DNA of 64,000 nucleotides from Gracilibacillus salitolerans (GCF_009650095.1 NZ_CP045915.1:4712001-4776000), one strand, 5' to 3'; shown: positions 8,835-18,602, counted from the first letter of the stretch. Numbers and translations are program-made. The notes: generated by a model not told the origin, from the sequence alone.

Positions 8835-9630
8835 GTGGCACCTCCTGTTCTAATGCAATTCTCGTTCCGACTTGTTTCCCTTGCATAAACTCTACTAAAC
8901 CGTGGGCAGCTGTACCATCGACAATCGATACTTCGCGCACATTTTTGTGCAAAGCCGATAAAGCAGATTTAACTTTGGGAATCATCCCACCAAATATGAT
9001 TTCTTCTTGGATTAATGCTTCAATTTTCGCTTCATTCAGTTGATGGAATACTTGTTTCTCTCCATCTACTTCATGATAAATTCCTGGAATATCACTAATA
9101 AAACATAACTTTGCTTCTAATGCTTGAGCAACAGCTGATGCTGCCATATCTGCATTTATATTATAGCGTTGTCCTGTTTTATCCATCCCGATAGGTGAAA
9201 CTACAGGGATGAGACCTTGATCCACAAAGCTTTCTAGCAAATTTTTATTGACTTGTATCACTTCTCCAACAAAACCGAGAGTTGTATCATCCTTCATCCG
9301 TTTTGCTTCTAATAATTTGCCATCTATCCCACTTAGACCAATTGCCTCGCCATTTGCTTCTGCTATTTTACGGACAATTCCTTTATTCATTGAACCACTA
9401 AGGGCCATTTCGACCACATCTAATACTTCATTGGTGGTCACACGTAACCCTTTAACAAAGGTAGTTTTCACTCCTGTTTGCTCTAGTAATTGAGAAATTA
9501 GTGGCCCACCACCATGGACAATGATTGGCTGCCATTCTCCTTGTTTTTGAATGGTCACAATATCTTGATAAAAAGAAGAGGGCAGCTGTTCAAACACACT
9601 ACCACCACATTTAATCACTACATAATTCAC
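8827..9630 (-). CDS. argB: Acetylglutamate kinase
   Basis: Phosphorylates N-acetylglutamate, the second committed step of the arginine pathway. It belongs to the amino-acid kinase fold, with KCGGS at the N-terminus, the HGGGPLIS substrate loop and the NINADMAASAVAQAL segment. At 267 residues it is of the short form without the N-terminal extension common in arginine-inhibited enzymes. In this cluster argJ recycles the acetyl group, so control may fall elsewhere. It lies 12 bp after argJ. Confidence 0.95.
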   Translation of the reverse strand: MNYVVIKCGGSVFEQLPSSFYQDIVTIQKQGEWQPIIVHGGGPLISQLLEQTGVKTTFVKGLRVTTNEVLDVVEMALSGSMNKGIVRKIAEANGEAIGLSGIDGKLLEAKRMKDDTTLGFVGEVIQVNKNLLESFVDQGLIPVVSPIGMDKTGQRYNINADMAASAVAQALEAKLCFISDIPGIYHEVDGEKQVFHQLNEAKIEALIQEEIIFGGMIPKVKSALSALHKNVREVSIVDGTAAHGLVEFMQGKQVGTRIALEQEVPHV

Positions 9631-9642
9631 TTTAATTCCTCC

Positions 9643-10866
9643 TTACGTACGATAAGAAGCGTTTATTCTGACATATTCATAGGATAGGTCACAGCCCCAT
9701 GCAGTCGCCTTCCCGTTGGCATCGCCTAACTTCGCAAGTATTTTGATTTCATCTTCCAATAAGTATTGTTTTGCCGCTTCCTCATCAAATAGATGTGGCA
9801 CACCGTTTTCTACTACTAAAATATCCCCTAAATAAATGCTCACTTTATCGGGATCTAAAGATTCACCGCTATAGCCAATTGCCGTAATAATACGTCCCCA
9901 GTTAGCATCTGCACCATGAATCGCTGTTTTTACGAGATTAGACGAAATAATTGATTTAGCAATTGCTGTAGCTGATTCATCTGTAAATGCACCGTCTACT
10001 TGTACTTCCACTAATCGGGTAGCGCCTTCTCCATCACGTGCAATCTCTTTCGCTAAGTATTCACACACAAATTTTAATGCTTGGTAAAATTTCTGCCATT
10101 CTTTATGTTCCGGTGTTAATGCTTCATTTTCTGCCTTTCCATTGGCTAAAACTAAAACCATATCATTCGTACTTGTATCTCCATCAACTGTAATCATATT
10201 GAACGATTCATTCGTAATCGCTTTTAACGAATCAGATAAATCAGCAGAAGCTATGTTGGCATCTGTTGTGACAAAACCAAGCATTGTCGCCATATTCGGA
10301 TGGATCATACCAGAGCCTTTCGCCGCCCCGCCGACCGTGACCGATTGACCATCTATTTTTAATTCGATCGCGATTCCTTTTTCTTTTGTATCTGTTGTTA
10401 GAATGGCTGTTTCAAATTTATCAGCGCCAACATGGTTATTTTCAGGGATTTGACTAATTCCCTTTTGCAGTTTATCCATTGGTAACAATTCACCAATAAC
10501 TCCAGTTGATGCCACTGCCGCTAGATGTTCTTTTACACCTACTGTTTCGGCAAATTGTTTACGCATGTCATAAGCATCTTGTAGTCCTTGTTCGCCTGTA
10601 CAAGCATTTGCAATGGCTGAATTGACAATAATTGCTTGTAATTGGTTTTCCTCTGCAATACTTTCCTTTGTTACTTTAAGTGGGGCAGCCTGAAAGACAT
10701 TCATCGTATATACCCCAGCAGCCTGTGCTGGCACTTCAGAATATACCCAGCCTAAATCTATTTTCTTTTTGCGTAGTCCACAATGTAAACCTCCTGCTTG
10801 AAAGCCTTTCGCAGAGGCAATATTTCCATCTTTGATTATTTTAAAATGTTCTTGCTGATCTCCCAT
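9643..10866 (-). CDS. argJ: Bifunctional ornithine acetyltransferase / N-acetylglutamate synthase
   Basis: Transfers the acetyl group from acetylornithine to glutamate, closing the acetyl cycle. The 407-residue precursor holds the self-cleavage site: KGSGMIHPNMATMLGF, with cutting expected before the Thr that becomes the nucleophile of the beta subunit. The GCDLSYEYVRINASYRT C-terminus is typical. AAGGAGTG precedes the ATG at 10866. Gaps of 16 bp to argC and 12 bp to argB mark an operon. No separate argA is present here, as expected for the cyclic route. Confidence 0.96.
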   Translation of the reverse strand: MGDQQEHFKIIKDGNIASAKGFQAGGLHCGLRKKKIDLGWVYSEVPAQAAGVYTMNVFQAAPLKVTKESIAEENQLQAIIVNSAIANACTGEQGLQDAYDMRKQFAETVGVKEHLAAVASTGVIGELLPMDKLQKGISQIPENNHVGADKFETAILTTDTKEKGIAIELKIDGQSVTVGGAAKGSGMIHPNMATMLGFVTTDANIASADLSDSLKAITNESFNMITVDGDTSTNDMVLVLANGKAENEALTPEHKEWQKFYQALKFVCEYLAKEIARDGEGATRLVEVQVDGAFTDESATAIAKSIISSNLVKTAIHGADANWGRIITAIGYSGESLDPDKVSIYLGDILVVENGVPHLFDEEAAKQYLLEDEIKILAKLGDANGKATAWGCDLSYEYVRINASYRT

Positions 10867-10882
10867 GTCTGCTTTTCACTCC

Positions 10883-11920
10883 TTAAGGATAAATAGGTAA
10901 CTGATCTAATCCTGTTTTCTCTTCCCAGCCGTACATAATATTCATATTTTGAATTGCTTGACCAGATGCACCTTTTACTAAATTGTCAATGACAGAAACA
11001 ATGATAAGTTTTCCTGTCCTTTCATCTGCATATAATCCAATATCACAATAGTTACTACCATATACCTCTTTCGTTGAAGGGAATATCCCTTCTTTACGTA
11101 CACGTACAAAAGGATGATCTTGATAGTACGTATGATAGGTATCAATCAGTTGTTTCGTAGAATAGTTGTCTTTCATGTCAACATATATCGTGCTCATGAT
11201 TCCTCTTGTCATCGGAACAACATGCGGGGTAAAGATGACTTGAATATCTTCCATCGCTCGTTCCGTTAATGTTTGTTCTATTTCAGGTATATGCTTATGC
11301 ACTCCAATTTTGTATGCTTTAAAGTTTTCATTCATTTCTGAAAAATGAAAATTCAATGCTAAACTTCTCCCAGCTCCAGATACACCTGTTTTTGCATCAA
11401 TGATAACCGATGAGTTATCAACCAAATCTTCTTCTAGGGCTGGAATTAATCCCAAAGTGGTTGCAGTTGGATAACAACCTGGATTTGCTAGAATACTAGC
11501 TTGTTTGATTTCTTCTTTATTAATCTCAGGTAATCCGTAAACTGCTTTATCCATATATTTCTGAGGTGCGATTTCCTCTCCATAATACTCCAGGTATTTT
11601 TCTCCATCTCGTAAACGGAAGTCCCCTGATAAATCAATACATCGCAATCCTTTATCGACTAGTGCTGGAATGACATTTTTACTAACATTAGACGGTGTAG
11701 CAAAAAAGACTAGTTCTACCTCTTCTGCAAGCTGATCAACATCTAACTCAGCCATTTCGATATCGATAATATCAACCACATGTGGGTAGACTTCCGCTAA
11801 TTCCGTTCCACTATTTGAATGTGATATAACCTTTTTCACCTGAGCATGTGGGTGGTTATGCAAAAATCGTAATAATTCCACCGCTCCATAACCCGTTCCA
11901 CCTATAATCGCTACATCCAC
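10883..11920 (-). CDS. argC: N-acetyl-gamma-glutamyl-phosphate reductase
   Basis: NADPH-dependent reduction of N-acetylglutamyl phosphate to the semialdehyde. The 345-residue protein starts with the dinucleotide motif IIGGTGYGAVELLR and has the catalytic Cys in NPGCYPTATTLGL plus the GVSGAGRSL segment. It is the first gene of the argCJBD operon. The operon stops short of carAB and argF, which are not in the window. Confidence 0.96.
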   Translation of the reverse strand: MDVAIIGGTGYGAVELLRFLHNHPHAQVKKVISHSNSGTELAEVYPHVVDIIDIEMAELDVDQLAEEVELVFFATPSNVSKNVIPALVDKGLRCIDLSGDFRLRDGEKYLEYYGEEIAPQKYMDKAVYGLPEINKEEIKQASILANPGCYPTATTLGLIPALEEDLVDNSSVIIDAKTGVSGAGRSLALNFHFSEMNENFKAYKIGVHKHIPEIEQTLTERAMEDIQVIFTPHVVPMTRGIMSTIYVDMKDNYSTKQLIDTYHTYYQDHPFVRVRKEGIFPSTKEVYGSNYCDIGLYADERTGKLIIVSVIDNLVKGASGQAIQNMNIMYGWEEKTGLDQLPIYP

Positions 11921-12000
11921 AACATTTCCCCCTAAGTTCCGTGTATGATTAATTTATAATTATACTCCTTTTTGTATTTTCATGCAATAATGTTTATAAA

Positions 12001-12015
12001 AAAATTCAGAAAGTT
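12001..12015. promoter_or_regulatory. CodY-like box upstream of argC
   Basis: AAAATTCAGAAAGTT matches the CodY consensus AATTTTCWGAAAATT at 12 of 15 positions and lies about 80 bp upstream of the argC start. Such matches are common in AT-rich DNA, so this is only a candidate. No clear ArgR box was found. Confidence 0.35.
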
Positions 12016-12177
12016 ATTTCTTTTTAATTAAAACAACATGGCTTTTCCTAATAAATAAGTTACACAGATCCATGTTAACTAATATGCATAAACCTCTCAT
12101 CTAAAGATTATTCATACATCTGTATAAATATCCATTTTCTATGCAGAGTATCACCTAAAAGATAGCTCAGAGGATGA

Positions 12178-12492
12178 TTAGTGTTTATAAGGCACAAAGG
12201 TTACAGTAAAACTAGGGGATAGTTCTTGTTTCACTTTTTCGGTTAATATTTCACCTAATTGATTGTGCTTATCCACCCAGTGACTTTTCGATTTTATGAC
12301 CTGCTCATGCTTCCAGTCATACCATTTCCCAAAATCCAATACCCAATCATTCAGCTCCTGCTTAAGACTATTGGAGAGGGGGATGGATGAAATATCTAAA
12401 TTATAGCTACATTGATGACACCAAATCGGATCTGCTCCAAAATCTGCTTCTACTTTAAGATGTGATGTTGATTTATAGCATAAACATTGCAT
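12178..12492 (-). CDS. Hypothetical protein with a possible zinc-binding Cys set
   Basis: A 104-residue protein starting MQCLCYKS, with a CLC near the N-terminus and WCHQC at about residues 24-28, a pattern that could bind zinc as a small ribbon. The rest is mixed charged and aromatic (DWVLDFGKWYDWKHEQ). AAGGGA precedes the ATG. It lies alone between the FGGY kinase and argC on the same strand, just after the kinase terminator. I do not recognise the family. Confidence 0.6.
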   Translation of the reverse strand: MQCLCYKSTSHLKVEADFGADPIWCHQCSYNLDISSIPLSNSLKQELNDWVLDFGKWYDWKHEQVIKSKSHWVDKHNQLGEILTEKVKQELSPSFTVTFVPYKH

Positions 12493-12540
12493 AACATCAG
12501 TCCCTTTTTCAATATAATATTCACCGAAAAATTTAAAAAA

Positions 12541-12564
12541 GATAGGGGATTACCGTCCCCTACC
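12541..12564 (-). terminator. Terminator after the FGGY kinase
   Basis: Minus-strand stem GGTAGGGGA/TCCCCTATC with a six-base loop, followed by TTTTTT. It begins 10 bp past the kinase stop codon. Confidence 0.85.
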
Positions 12565-12573
12565 TTAAATCTT

Positions 12574-14169
12574 TTACCTAAGATTATCTACCGCTGCTCT
12601 TTCAATCGCGAGTCCATTCTTATAACGTTCCATAAACTGTTCGAAACCTTCTACCTCATTTGAATCTGGTGACACGGTCTTAACGGCTTGCCCTGCAAAT
12701 ACTTTCCCATTTAAATAATCTTCCAATGATTCATTTTCTTCTTTATTAATCATATAAGATCCGAGCAGTGCAATCCCCCATGCTCCACCTTCTCCTGCCG
12801 TTTCCATAACGGAAACCGGAACATTAAAGGCAGCTGCTAAAATGCTTTGAGCGACACCTTCTGTCTTAAAAATTCCACCGTGGCCTAAAACTTCATCCAG
12901 CTTGACTCCCTCTTCTTTGGTTAGAATATCCATCCCGATTTTCATTGCCCCAAAGGAAGTATATAAGTGGGTCCGCATGAAATTAGCAAGGTTGAAATTA
13001 CTTTCAGAAGAACGCGTAAATAATGGGCGGCCTTCTTCAAAATGAGTCATATGTTCACCGGAAAGGTAGCCGTACGATAGCAATCCTCCTCCATCAGCAT
13101 CTCCTTGTAGCGCCTTTTCAAACAATGTTTCAAACAACTTATTCTTATCTACTTCGAAACCGATAGCTTGGGTAAATTCTTCAAATAATCCAACCCATGC
13201 ATTTAAGTCTGATGTACAATTATTAGAGTGCGCCATTGCCACAAGATTACCTGAAGGTGTTGTCACTAGGTCAATTTCTGGATGTACTTTTGATAAATCT
13301 TTTTCCATTACAACCATTGCAAATGCAGAAGTACCGGCAGAAACGTTACCTGTACGCTTTGCTACACTGTTTGTTGCAACCATTCCTGTTCCTGCATCAC
13401 CTTCTGGTGGACAAAGCGGAATACCAGCCTCCAATTCACCTGTAACATCTAATAATTTCACGCCTTCTTCTGTAAGAGTTCCTGCGTTTTCACCCGCTAC
13501 TAAAACCTCTGGTAAGATATCTTCCAACTTCCATGATAGGTTTTGTGGTGCAATCAATTCGTCGAACTGATCGATCATTTTTTTATTATAACTTTTTGTA
13601 TCGAGATCAATTGGAAATACACCAGATGCTTCCCCAACTCCTAGAACCTTCTTCCCTGTCAGTTTCCAATGAACATAACCGGCAAGTGTTGTTTGAAATT
13701 GTATATTATGAATATGGTCTTCTTCATTTAGAATAGATTGATACAAATGCGCAATACTCCATCTCTGCGGAATATTATAATTAAAGTGTTTGGTTAGTTC
13801 TGTTGAAGCCTGTTCTGTAATATTGTTTCTCCAAGTACGGAAAGGGACGAGAAGCTGTTCGTCTTTATCAAACACCATATAACCGTGCATCATGGCGCTA
13901 AAGCCGATAGCACCTATTTTTTTCAGTGTGACGCCATGCTTTTGTTGTACTTCAGCCGCCATTTTCTGATAGCTGTCTTGAAGCCCTTTCCAAACTTCAT
14001 CAATACTATAAGTCCAAATATTGTCTACATAACTGTTTTCCCAGTCATGACTTCCAGATGCAATCGCTACATTATCTTCTCCGACGAGAACGGCTTTAAT
14101 TCGGGTTGACCCGAGTTCAATACCAAGCACTGTCTTACCGTTTTGAATAGCATTTTTCACATCATTCAT
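12574..14169 (-). CDS. FGGY-family carbohydrate kinase, probable L-ribulokinase
   Basis: A 531-residue FGGY kinase: N-terminal ATP-fold motif [16 protein letters not shown], a second half with [14 protein letters not shown], and the C-terminal [19 protein letters not shown] segment. It resembles the xylulokinase-like branch more than classic AraB, much like the non-orthologous ribulokinases (AraK) known in some clostridia. The AraR-like box at its promoter and the absence of another ribulokinase nearby support phosphorylation of L-ribulose as its job. The start at 14169 has TTGGAGG eight bases before it. The gene is 7 kb from araD-araA, with the arginine genes between. A different pentulose substrate remains possible. 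Confidence 0.8.
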   Translation of the reverse strand: MNDVKNAIQNGKTVLGIELGSTRIKAVLVGEDNVAIASGSHDWENSYVDNIWTYSIDEVWKGLQDSYQKMAAEVQQKHGVTLKKIGAIGFSAMMHGYMVFDKDEQLLVPFRTWRNNITEQASTELTKHFNYNIPQRWSIAHLYQSILNEEDHIHNIQFQTTLAGYVHWKLTGKKVLGVGEASGVFPIDLDTKSYNKKMIDQFDELIAPQNLSWKLEDILPEVLVAGENAGTLTEEGVKLLDVTGELEAGIPLCPPEGDAGTGMVATNSVAKRTGNVSAGTSAFAMVVMEKDLSKVHPEIDLVTTPSGNLVAMAHSNNCTSDLNAWVGLFEEFTQAIGFEVDKNKLFETLFEKALQGDADGGGLLSYGYLSGEHMTHFEEGRPLFTRSSESNFNLANFMRTHLYTSFGAMKIGMDILTKEEGVKLDEVLGHGGIFKTEGVAQSILAAAFNVPVSVMETAGEGGAWGIALLGSYMINKEENESLEDYLNGKVFAGQAVKTVSPDSNEVEGFEQFMERYKNGLAIERAAVDNLR

Positions 14170-14235
14170 ATCATTTTCCTCCAATATCAAAAAAATATTT
14201 ATGTAAATAGAGAGATAAACCTGTTACAGCAACTG

Positions 14236-14249
14236 TATTAGCGCTTTCA
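14236..14249 (-). promoter_or_regulatory. cre-like site in kinase leader
   Basis: On the minus strand TGAAAGCGCTAATA matches the CcpA consensus with one mismatch. It lies 67-80 bp upstream of the kinase start and downstream of the predicted promoter. Confidence 0.5.
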
Positions 14250-14359
14250 TTGTATTTCGTATGATGAAGAACTAGCCTTCTTCACACCAGTTTATCCTTT
14301 TTGTAAAAGGTCTTTCAACTTATCTGTACAAATAATCAACACCTATTGTCTCTCTAACA

Positions 14360-14412
14360 ATAATACCATCTAGAGTATCTGAGCGTCAAACTTAATTTGT
14401 CCGTACGTGTAT
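14360..14412 (-). promoter_or_regulatory. Kinase promoter with AraR-like box
   Basis: Minus-strand TTGACG (14384-14389) and TATTAT (14360-14365) are spaced by 18 bp. Just upstream lies AATTTGTCCGTACGTGTAT (14394-14412, plus-strand reading), close to the AraR operator ATTTGTACGTACAAAT. The resulting leader is about 185 nt long. Apart from this box, the promoter and the cre site, I see nothing clear in the 408-bp gap. Confidence 0.65.
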
Positions 14413-14577
14413 GCTTGGAAGCAAAAACAATTAAAAATGCGGAATCGACTAGGTAAGTCCCTCTCCTGCTAGTTCACAGAGTAAACTCCATTTCACCAGC
14501 TAACTACTAATTTATAAGCCATGCCTGGCGCACTTAAGACTACCCACAGATTGTTCATCTACGGGTGAAATTTGTCG

Positions 14578-15495
14578 CTATTTCGCTATTACTTTATTTT
14601 CTAATGTGCCGATTTTGTCAATCTCCAGCTTAACGATATCACCTGATTGAAGCAGTTTAGGTGGATTCATCGCCAAACCTACTCCATCTGGTGTTCCAGT
14701 TAAAATGATATCTCCTGGATCTAAGGTTATTAGATTGGAAATAAAACTAATTAAATACGGGATATCAAATATTAATTGTTCTGTATTAGAAGATTGACGT
14801 AATTCTCCATTAACATAGGATTTGATCGACAGTTTGCTTGGGTCTGTCAATTCAGAAGTGGTTACCAGCCAAGGTCCGATTGGCGTAGTATGATCTAACG
14901 ATTTACCTTGTAGCCATTGCGGTGTACGCTTTTGTAAGTCACGAGCTGAAATGTCGTTACCAATTGTATAGCCTGCTACATATTCTAATGCCTTTTCTTT
15001 TGCTACTTTCGACGCTTTTTCTCCAATTACAACAGCTAGTTCTACTTCATAATCTAGTTTATCCGTAGCTTCTGATTTATGAATCTCATCTTCAGGTCCG
15101 ATAAGGGCATTATTAAATTTAGAAAACAATACTGGATATTCCGGTAATTCACTCCCCATTTCCTTTACATGATCTGCATAATTTGTTCCGATACAAATGA
15201 TTTTTGATGGGGTAGGGCTTGGTGTTTGCAGCACAACTTCATCGCGTACAAAAACGTGCAATGTAGAATGTTGCTTTATTTGTTCCAAGAGAACTTCTGC
15301 CTGTTTGATATGTACGTTTGCCTGTTGATAAAATGTATGTGGATCTGCCGGGATGATACTACTATCTGTCGCTATTTTATGTTGCTCGAGTAACTCTTGT
15401 TGTGCGGCATGTAAATCGATAATCTTATTTTCTCTCATTACTCCGATCCGACTTTGTGCATAAGGATGTTTCAACTGATAATGAACAAGTTTCAT
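14578..15495 (-). CDS. Fumarylacetoacetate hydrolase-family protein
   Basis: A 305-residue protein with a degenerate N-terminal region and a C-terminal FAH domain (from about residue 100). The signature IICIGTNYADHVKEMG, the metal-binding DYEVELAVVIG with acidic residues, and the closing GDIILTGTPDGVG are all present. Members hydrolyse or decarboxylate acyl-pyruvate-like compounds in aromatic or sugar-acid catabolism; in Firmicutes the substrate is usually unknown. It is separated from the kinase by its own gap, so a link to arabinose is not shown. Confidence 0.85.
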   Translation of the reverse strand: MKLVHYQLKHPYAQSRIGVMRENKIIDLHAAQQELLEQHKIATDSSIIPADPHTFYQQANVHIKQAEVLLEQIKQHSTLHVFVRDEVVLQTPSPTPSKIICIGTNYADHVKEMGSELPEYPVLFSKFNNALIGPEDEIHKSEATDKLDYEVELAVVIGEKASKVAKEKALEYVAGYTIGNDISARDLQKRTPQWLQGKSLDHTTPIGPWLVTTSELTDPSKLSIKSYVNGELRQSSNTEQLIFDIPYLISFISNLITLDPGDIILTGTPDGVGLAMNPPKLLQSGDIVKLEIDKIGTLENKVIAK

Positions 15496-15738
15496 TCTGT
15501 ACCCCTCCTCTTGTTTAAGATCATTTTACCATAGAACATGCTTGGATATGGAGAAATAATTGCTTCTATCGGACAGCGAGGTTCCCTTTTCGCGCTCCTC
15601 ACGTCCTTTTGATTGCTTCATTTAACTCGATCCATCGCTGACTAGACGTCCCGTTGTTCGAAATTGCGCAAATTTGAAGATCCCTTAGAGAGAGAATTAA
15701 CACTCCTCTTCTAAATAATGAATGCTATGCAAAACAAA

Positions 15739-15772
15739 AACCCGTTTCATTAAAAAATCAACGAAGCGGGTT
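15739..15772 (-). terminator. Terminator of the amino-acid ABC operon
   Basis: Minus-strand AACCCGCTTCGTT pairs imperfectly with AATGAAACGGGTT and is followed by TTTGTTTT. It lies about 20 bp past the ATPase stop. The rest of 15496-15738 has an imperfect GC-rich hairpin near 15575-15612 and no gene. Confidence 0.8.
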
Positions 15773-15792
15773 CATACTTATTGAATCTATGG

Positions 15793-16515
15793 TTATAATA
15801 CTTTACTTAAAAATGCTTTTGTTCGTTCATGTTGCGGGTTTTCGAATAGTTGCTTGGGTGCTTTCTCTTCTACTACATAGCCCTCATCCATAAAAATGAC
15901 ACGATCTCCAACTTCTTTAGCAAAGCCCATTTCATGGGTAACGACGACCATCGTCATTCCTTCTTCGGCTAGTTGCTTCATAACACCTAGCACTTCCCCA
16001 ACCATCTCTGGGTCTAATGCAGAGGTAGGCTCATCAAATAACATCACTTTCGGTTCCATTCCTAAAGCTCTGGCAATGGCAACACGTTGCTTTTGACCTC
16101 CTGAGAGCGATTCTGGATACACATCTGCTTTATCTAATAGACCTACTTTTTGGAGTAAATCTTTTGCTTTTTTTTCTGCATCTTGTTTACTCCATTTTTT
16201 TACTGTGACAATCGGCAAGGTGATATTTTCCAAAACAGTTTTATGTGGGAAGAGGTTGAACTGTTGAAATACCATTCCAACCTCTGCTCTTAGTTTATTG
16301 ATGTCTACTTTCTTATCTGTTAACTCCACACCATCAATTGACACTGTTCCATCTGTTACCGATTCAATTAAGTTAAGACAGCGCAAAAATGTTGATTTAC
16401 CTGAACCAGAAGGCCCGATTACAACGACAACTTCCTTTTGACCGACATCTACACTAATGTCCTTCAGCACTTCTAAATCGCCAAAAGACTTTTTTAAATG
16501 TTTGACAGAAATCAT
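15793..16515 (-). CDS. Polar amino-acid ABC transporter, ATP-binding protein
   Basis: A 240-residue ABC ATPase with Walker [11 protein letters not shown]-loop [10 protein letters not shown], signature LSGGQKQR and Walker [20 protein letters not shown]. It is of the GlnQ/HisP class, which powers uptake of polar amino acids. The start overlaps the permease stop by four bases (ATGA), so the two are coupled. The substrate cannot be read from the ATPase. Confidence 0.93.
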   Translation of the reverse strand: MISVKHLKKSFGDLEVLKDISVDVGQKEVVVVIGPSGSGKSTFLRCLNLIESVTDGTVSIDGVELTDKKVDINKLRAEVGMVFQQFNLFPHKTVLENITLPIVTVKKWSKQDAEKKAKDLLQKVGLLDKADVYPESLSGGQKQRVAIARALGMEPKVMLFDEPTSALDPEMVGEVLGVMKQLAEEGMTMVVVTHEMGFAKEVGDRVIFMDEGYVVEEKAPKQLFENPQHERTKAFLSKVL

Positions 16516-17168
16516 TTTACATCTAACCTTCTTTCTAGATAATTTAATAAGTAGGTTAAGCTAAGGGTTAATACTAAGTAAACCAACGCAACCATTAAGT
16601 ACGGTTCCCATACTCTTAAGTATTGTCCAGATGCTGCTCTCCCCCAATATAATAATTCTTGTGCTGCAATCATTGCACCTAGAGACGAATCTTTCAGTAA
16701 AACGATAAATTCATTACCTAGTGGCGGAATCGAACGTTTAAATGCTTGTGGCAGGAGAACATGACGCATTACTTGGAATTTGTTCATACCCAATGAATGT
16801 GCCGCTTCTGCCTGACCTTTGTCAATCGATTGTAATCCTGCACGGAATATCTCTGCAACATATGCCGAGGAGTTGAGTGACAATGTCACCATGACGGAGA
16901 TGACAGGAGTTGTTGATCCGAGTATTGCTGGTAATACAGCATAATGAAATAAAAATAATTGCACGAGTAGAGGTGTACCTCTTAAAAAGTTAATATACCA
17001 AATAAATGGCAGACGAACAATTAGAATAGACGACATTTTCCCTAATGCAATAAAAAAACCGAGTATACACCCCATTAAGACACCGATTACTGACATAAGG
17101 ATGGTTAATCCCATACCTTCCATAAAAAATGGGAAGTACTCGACGATGATATCAAATCTAAAGTCCAT
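16512..17168 (-). CDS. Polar amino-acid ABC transporter, permease
   Basis: A 218-residue integral membrane protein with about five hydrophobic segments and the EAA loop [20 protein letters not shown] that docks on the ATPase. It belongs to the HisM/GlnP class of single-type permeases that work as homodimers. AAAGGAGC precedes the ATG. A terminator and a tandem repeat lie between this gene and the binding-protein gene upstream, so it probably depends on read-through or its own promoter. Confidence 0.93.
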   Translation of the reverse strand: MDFRFDIIVEYFPFFMEGMGLTILMSVIGVLMGCILGFFIALGKMSSILIVRLPFIWYINFLRGTPLLVQLFLFHYAVLPAILGSTTPVISVMVTLSLNSSAYVAEIFRAGLQSIDKGQAEAAHSLGMNKFQVMRHVLLPQAFKRSIPPLGNEFIVLLKDSSLGAMIAAQELLYWGRAASGQYLRVWEPYLMVALVYLVLTLSLTYLLNYLERRLDVK

Positions 17169-17279
17169 GTTATGAGCTCCTTTCTTACTTATACTTTGCT
17201 TTTTGTTTCCCTTTTTTATTCTTAGTAAAACAGGGAGTAACCCTTAGAAATATACTTATTTCCCCACAGGCTACCTGTT

Positions 17280-17620
17280 CAGTCCAAGTCCTATGTTTCT
17301 GAACGGGGCTTTCCGCTTTTCTTCTGTCTAGCTCCAAGCACCAGAAACTATGGCCTTTCCCTCACCTCTGTACGATAAGTCATCATCGGCTCGCAAGCTC
17401 ACCGTGATTCCTTTATCTCCTACGGTTCAGTCCAAGTCCTACGTTTCTGAACGGGGCTTTCCGCTTTTCTTCTGTCTAGCTCCAAGCACCAGAAACTATG
17501 GCCTTTCCCTCACCTCTGTACGATAAGTCATCATCGGCTCGCAAGCTCACCGTGATTCCTTTATCTCCTACGGTTCAGTCCAAGTCCTACGTTTCTGAAC
17601 GGGGCTTTCCGCTTTTCTTC
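17280..17620. repeat. 148-bp tandem repeat, about 2.3 copies
   Basis: Copies begin at 17280, 17428 and 17576 (CAGTCCAAGTCCTA[C/T]GTTTC); copies 1 and 2 are almost identical and copy 3 stops after about 45 bp. The unit contains CTTCTGTCTAGCTCCAAGC, which I recall as the start of intergenic repeats in many Bacillaceae. Near identity implies recent duplication. It occupies most of the 507-bp gap between the binding protein and permease genes. Apparent reading frames in it are chance. Confidence 0.9.
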
Positions 17621-17633
17621 CTCCACACAAAGG

Positions 17634-17664
17634 AAAAGCGTAACGGGGTTGTCGTTACGCTTTT
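17634..17664 (-). terminator. Hairpin terminator between binding protein and permease
   Basis: A perfect 12-bp stem (AAAAGCGTAACG and its complement) with a 7-nt loop lies 12 bp past the binding-protein stop. A/T runs on both sides let it act in either direction. It would limit transcription into the permease and ATPase genes. Confidence 0.8.
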
Positions 17665-17675
17665 TGATTGGTGTT

Positions 17676-18488
17676 TTATTGGGTTAGCGCTTCTGTGTTT
17701 GGTTCTACTCCAAACCATTCCTCATAGATCTCTGCATATTCCCCATTATCGATTACAGTTGCAAGAGCTTCATTAATGTCTTCCTGAATCTCGCTTCCTT
17801 TCGGGAACATGATTCCGTAGAATTCTGATTCAAACGTATCAGGATCTGCAATCATTTCAACGTTAGCATCTGGATTATTGGCCACATATTCATCCGCTAC
17901 TACATTATCGGTTACGACTGCATCAACATCACCAGATTGAAGCGACATTAACGCCAACGTATTGGAATCATATTTTGAAATATTTTCATGATTTTTTCCT
18001 AAAATCTTTTCCACCGCTTCTGCACCAGTTGTTCCTGATTGAACACCTACTTTTAATTCTTTAATATCTTCGCCACTAGTAATATCTTCACCTTCACGGA
18101 ACACTACCTTATGTGTAGATTCAAAATAAGGTGCAGAGAAGTCATATGTTTGTTTACGGTCTTCATTTATCGTGATTCCTGCAATAGCAAGGTCCGCATC
18201 GCCTTCCTCTACAGAAAGTAACATGGCATCCCAGCCTACATTCTCTAATTCATAGTCATAACCTGCTTCATCCATGACCGCAGCTAATAAATCAATATCG
18301 AATCCAACTACTTCCCCTTTATCTAAATACGTAAAAGGCATAAATCCAGCTTCTGTTACAACAGATAGAGTTGGTTTATCATCTGAAGTATTCGTTCCTT
18401 CCTCTTGATCTGAACTGTCATCTGTACCACATGCTACAAGAATTGCTAACAATAAAACAGCAAATCCCTTTATCATCCATTTATTCAT
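17676..18488 (-). CDS. Amino-acid ABC transporter substrate-binding lipoprotein
   Basis: A 270-residue lipoprotein: signal peptide with lipobox LVAC (Cys at about residue 20), an acidic linker (DDSSDQEEGTN), then a type 3 solute-binding domain with GFDIDLLAAVMDEAG and DLAIAGITINEDRKQTYDFS. It is anchored outside the membrane and hands amino acids to the permease. CGGAGTG precedes the ATG. It is the first gene of the transporter operon, and the terminator after it would give it higher expression than the membrane parts. Ligand unknown (Gln, Arg or cystine types all fit). Confidence 0.92.
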   Translation of the reverse strand: MNKWMIKGFAVLLLAILVACGTDDSSDQEEGTNTSDDKPTLSVVTEAGFMPFTYLDKGEVVGFDIDLLAAVMDEAGYDYELENVGWDAMLLSVEEGDADLAIAGITINEDRKQTYDFSAPYFESTHKVVFREGEDITSGEDIKELKVGVQSGTTGAEAVEKILGKNHENISKYDSNTLALMSLQSGDVDAVVTDNVVADEYVANNPDANVEMIADPDTFESEFYGIMFPKGSEIQEDINEALATVIDNGEYAEIYEEWFGVEPNTEALTQ

Positions 18489-18587
18489 AAATATTCACTC
18501 CGTTTTGTATTTATACATTTTATAACGATTATCATATAGTATTCAGTCAGCGAATTCAATACCTTTGTCAGAAATTCTAATGTTAAA

Positions 18588-18602
18588 ATAATTCAGAAAA
18601 TT
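18588..18602. promoter_or_regulatory. CodY-like box upstream of the ABC operon
   Basis: ATAATTCAGAAAATT matches the CodY consensus at 12 of 15 positions, about 100 bp upstream of the binding-protein start. A weaker 10-of-15 match lies 20 bp closer to the gene. Nutrient-responsive control would fit an amino-acid importer. Confidence 0.4.

Noticed and set aside
15560..15660. Possible structured RNA in the gap before the ABC operon end
   Set aside because: Only an imperfect GC-rich hairpin is visible; no second copy or known motif, so I made no separate call.
17280..17620. Possible CRISPR array
   Set aside because: Units are 148 bp, directly joined, with no unique spacers; no cas genes are near.
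17498..17776. 92-codon plus-strand ORF
   Set aside because: It spans the tandem repeat, the terminator and the antisense end of the binding-protein gene.
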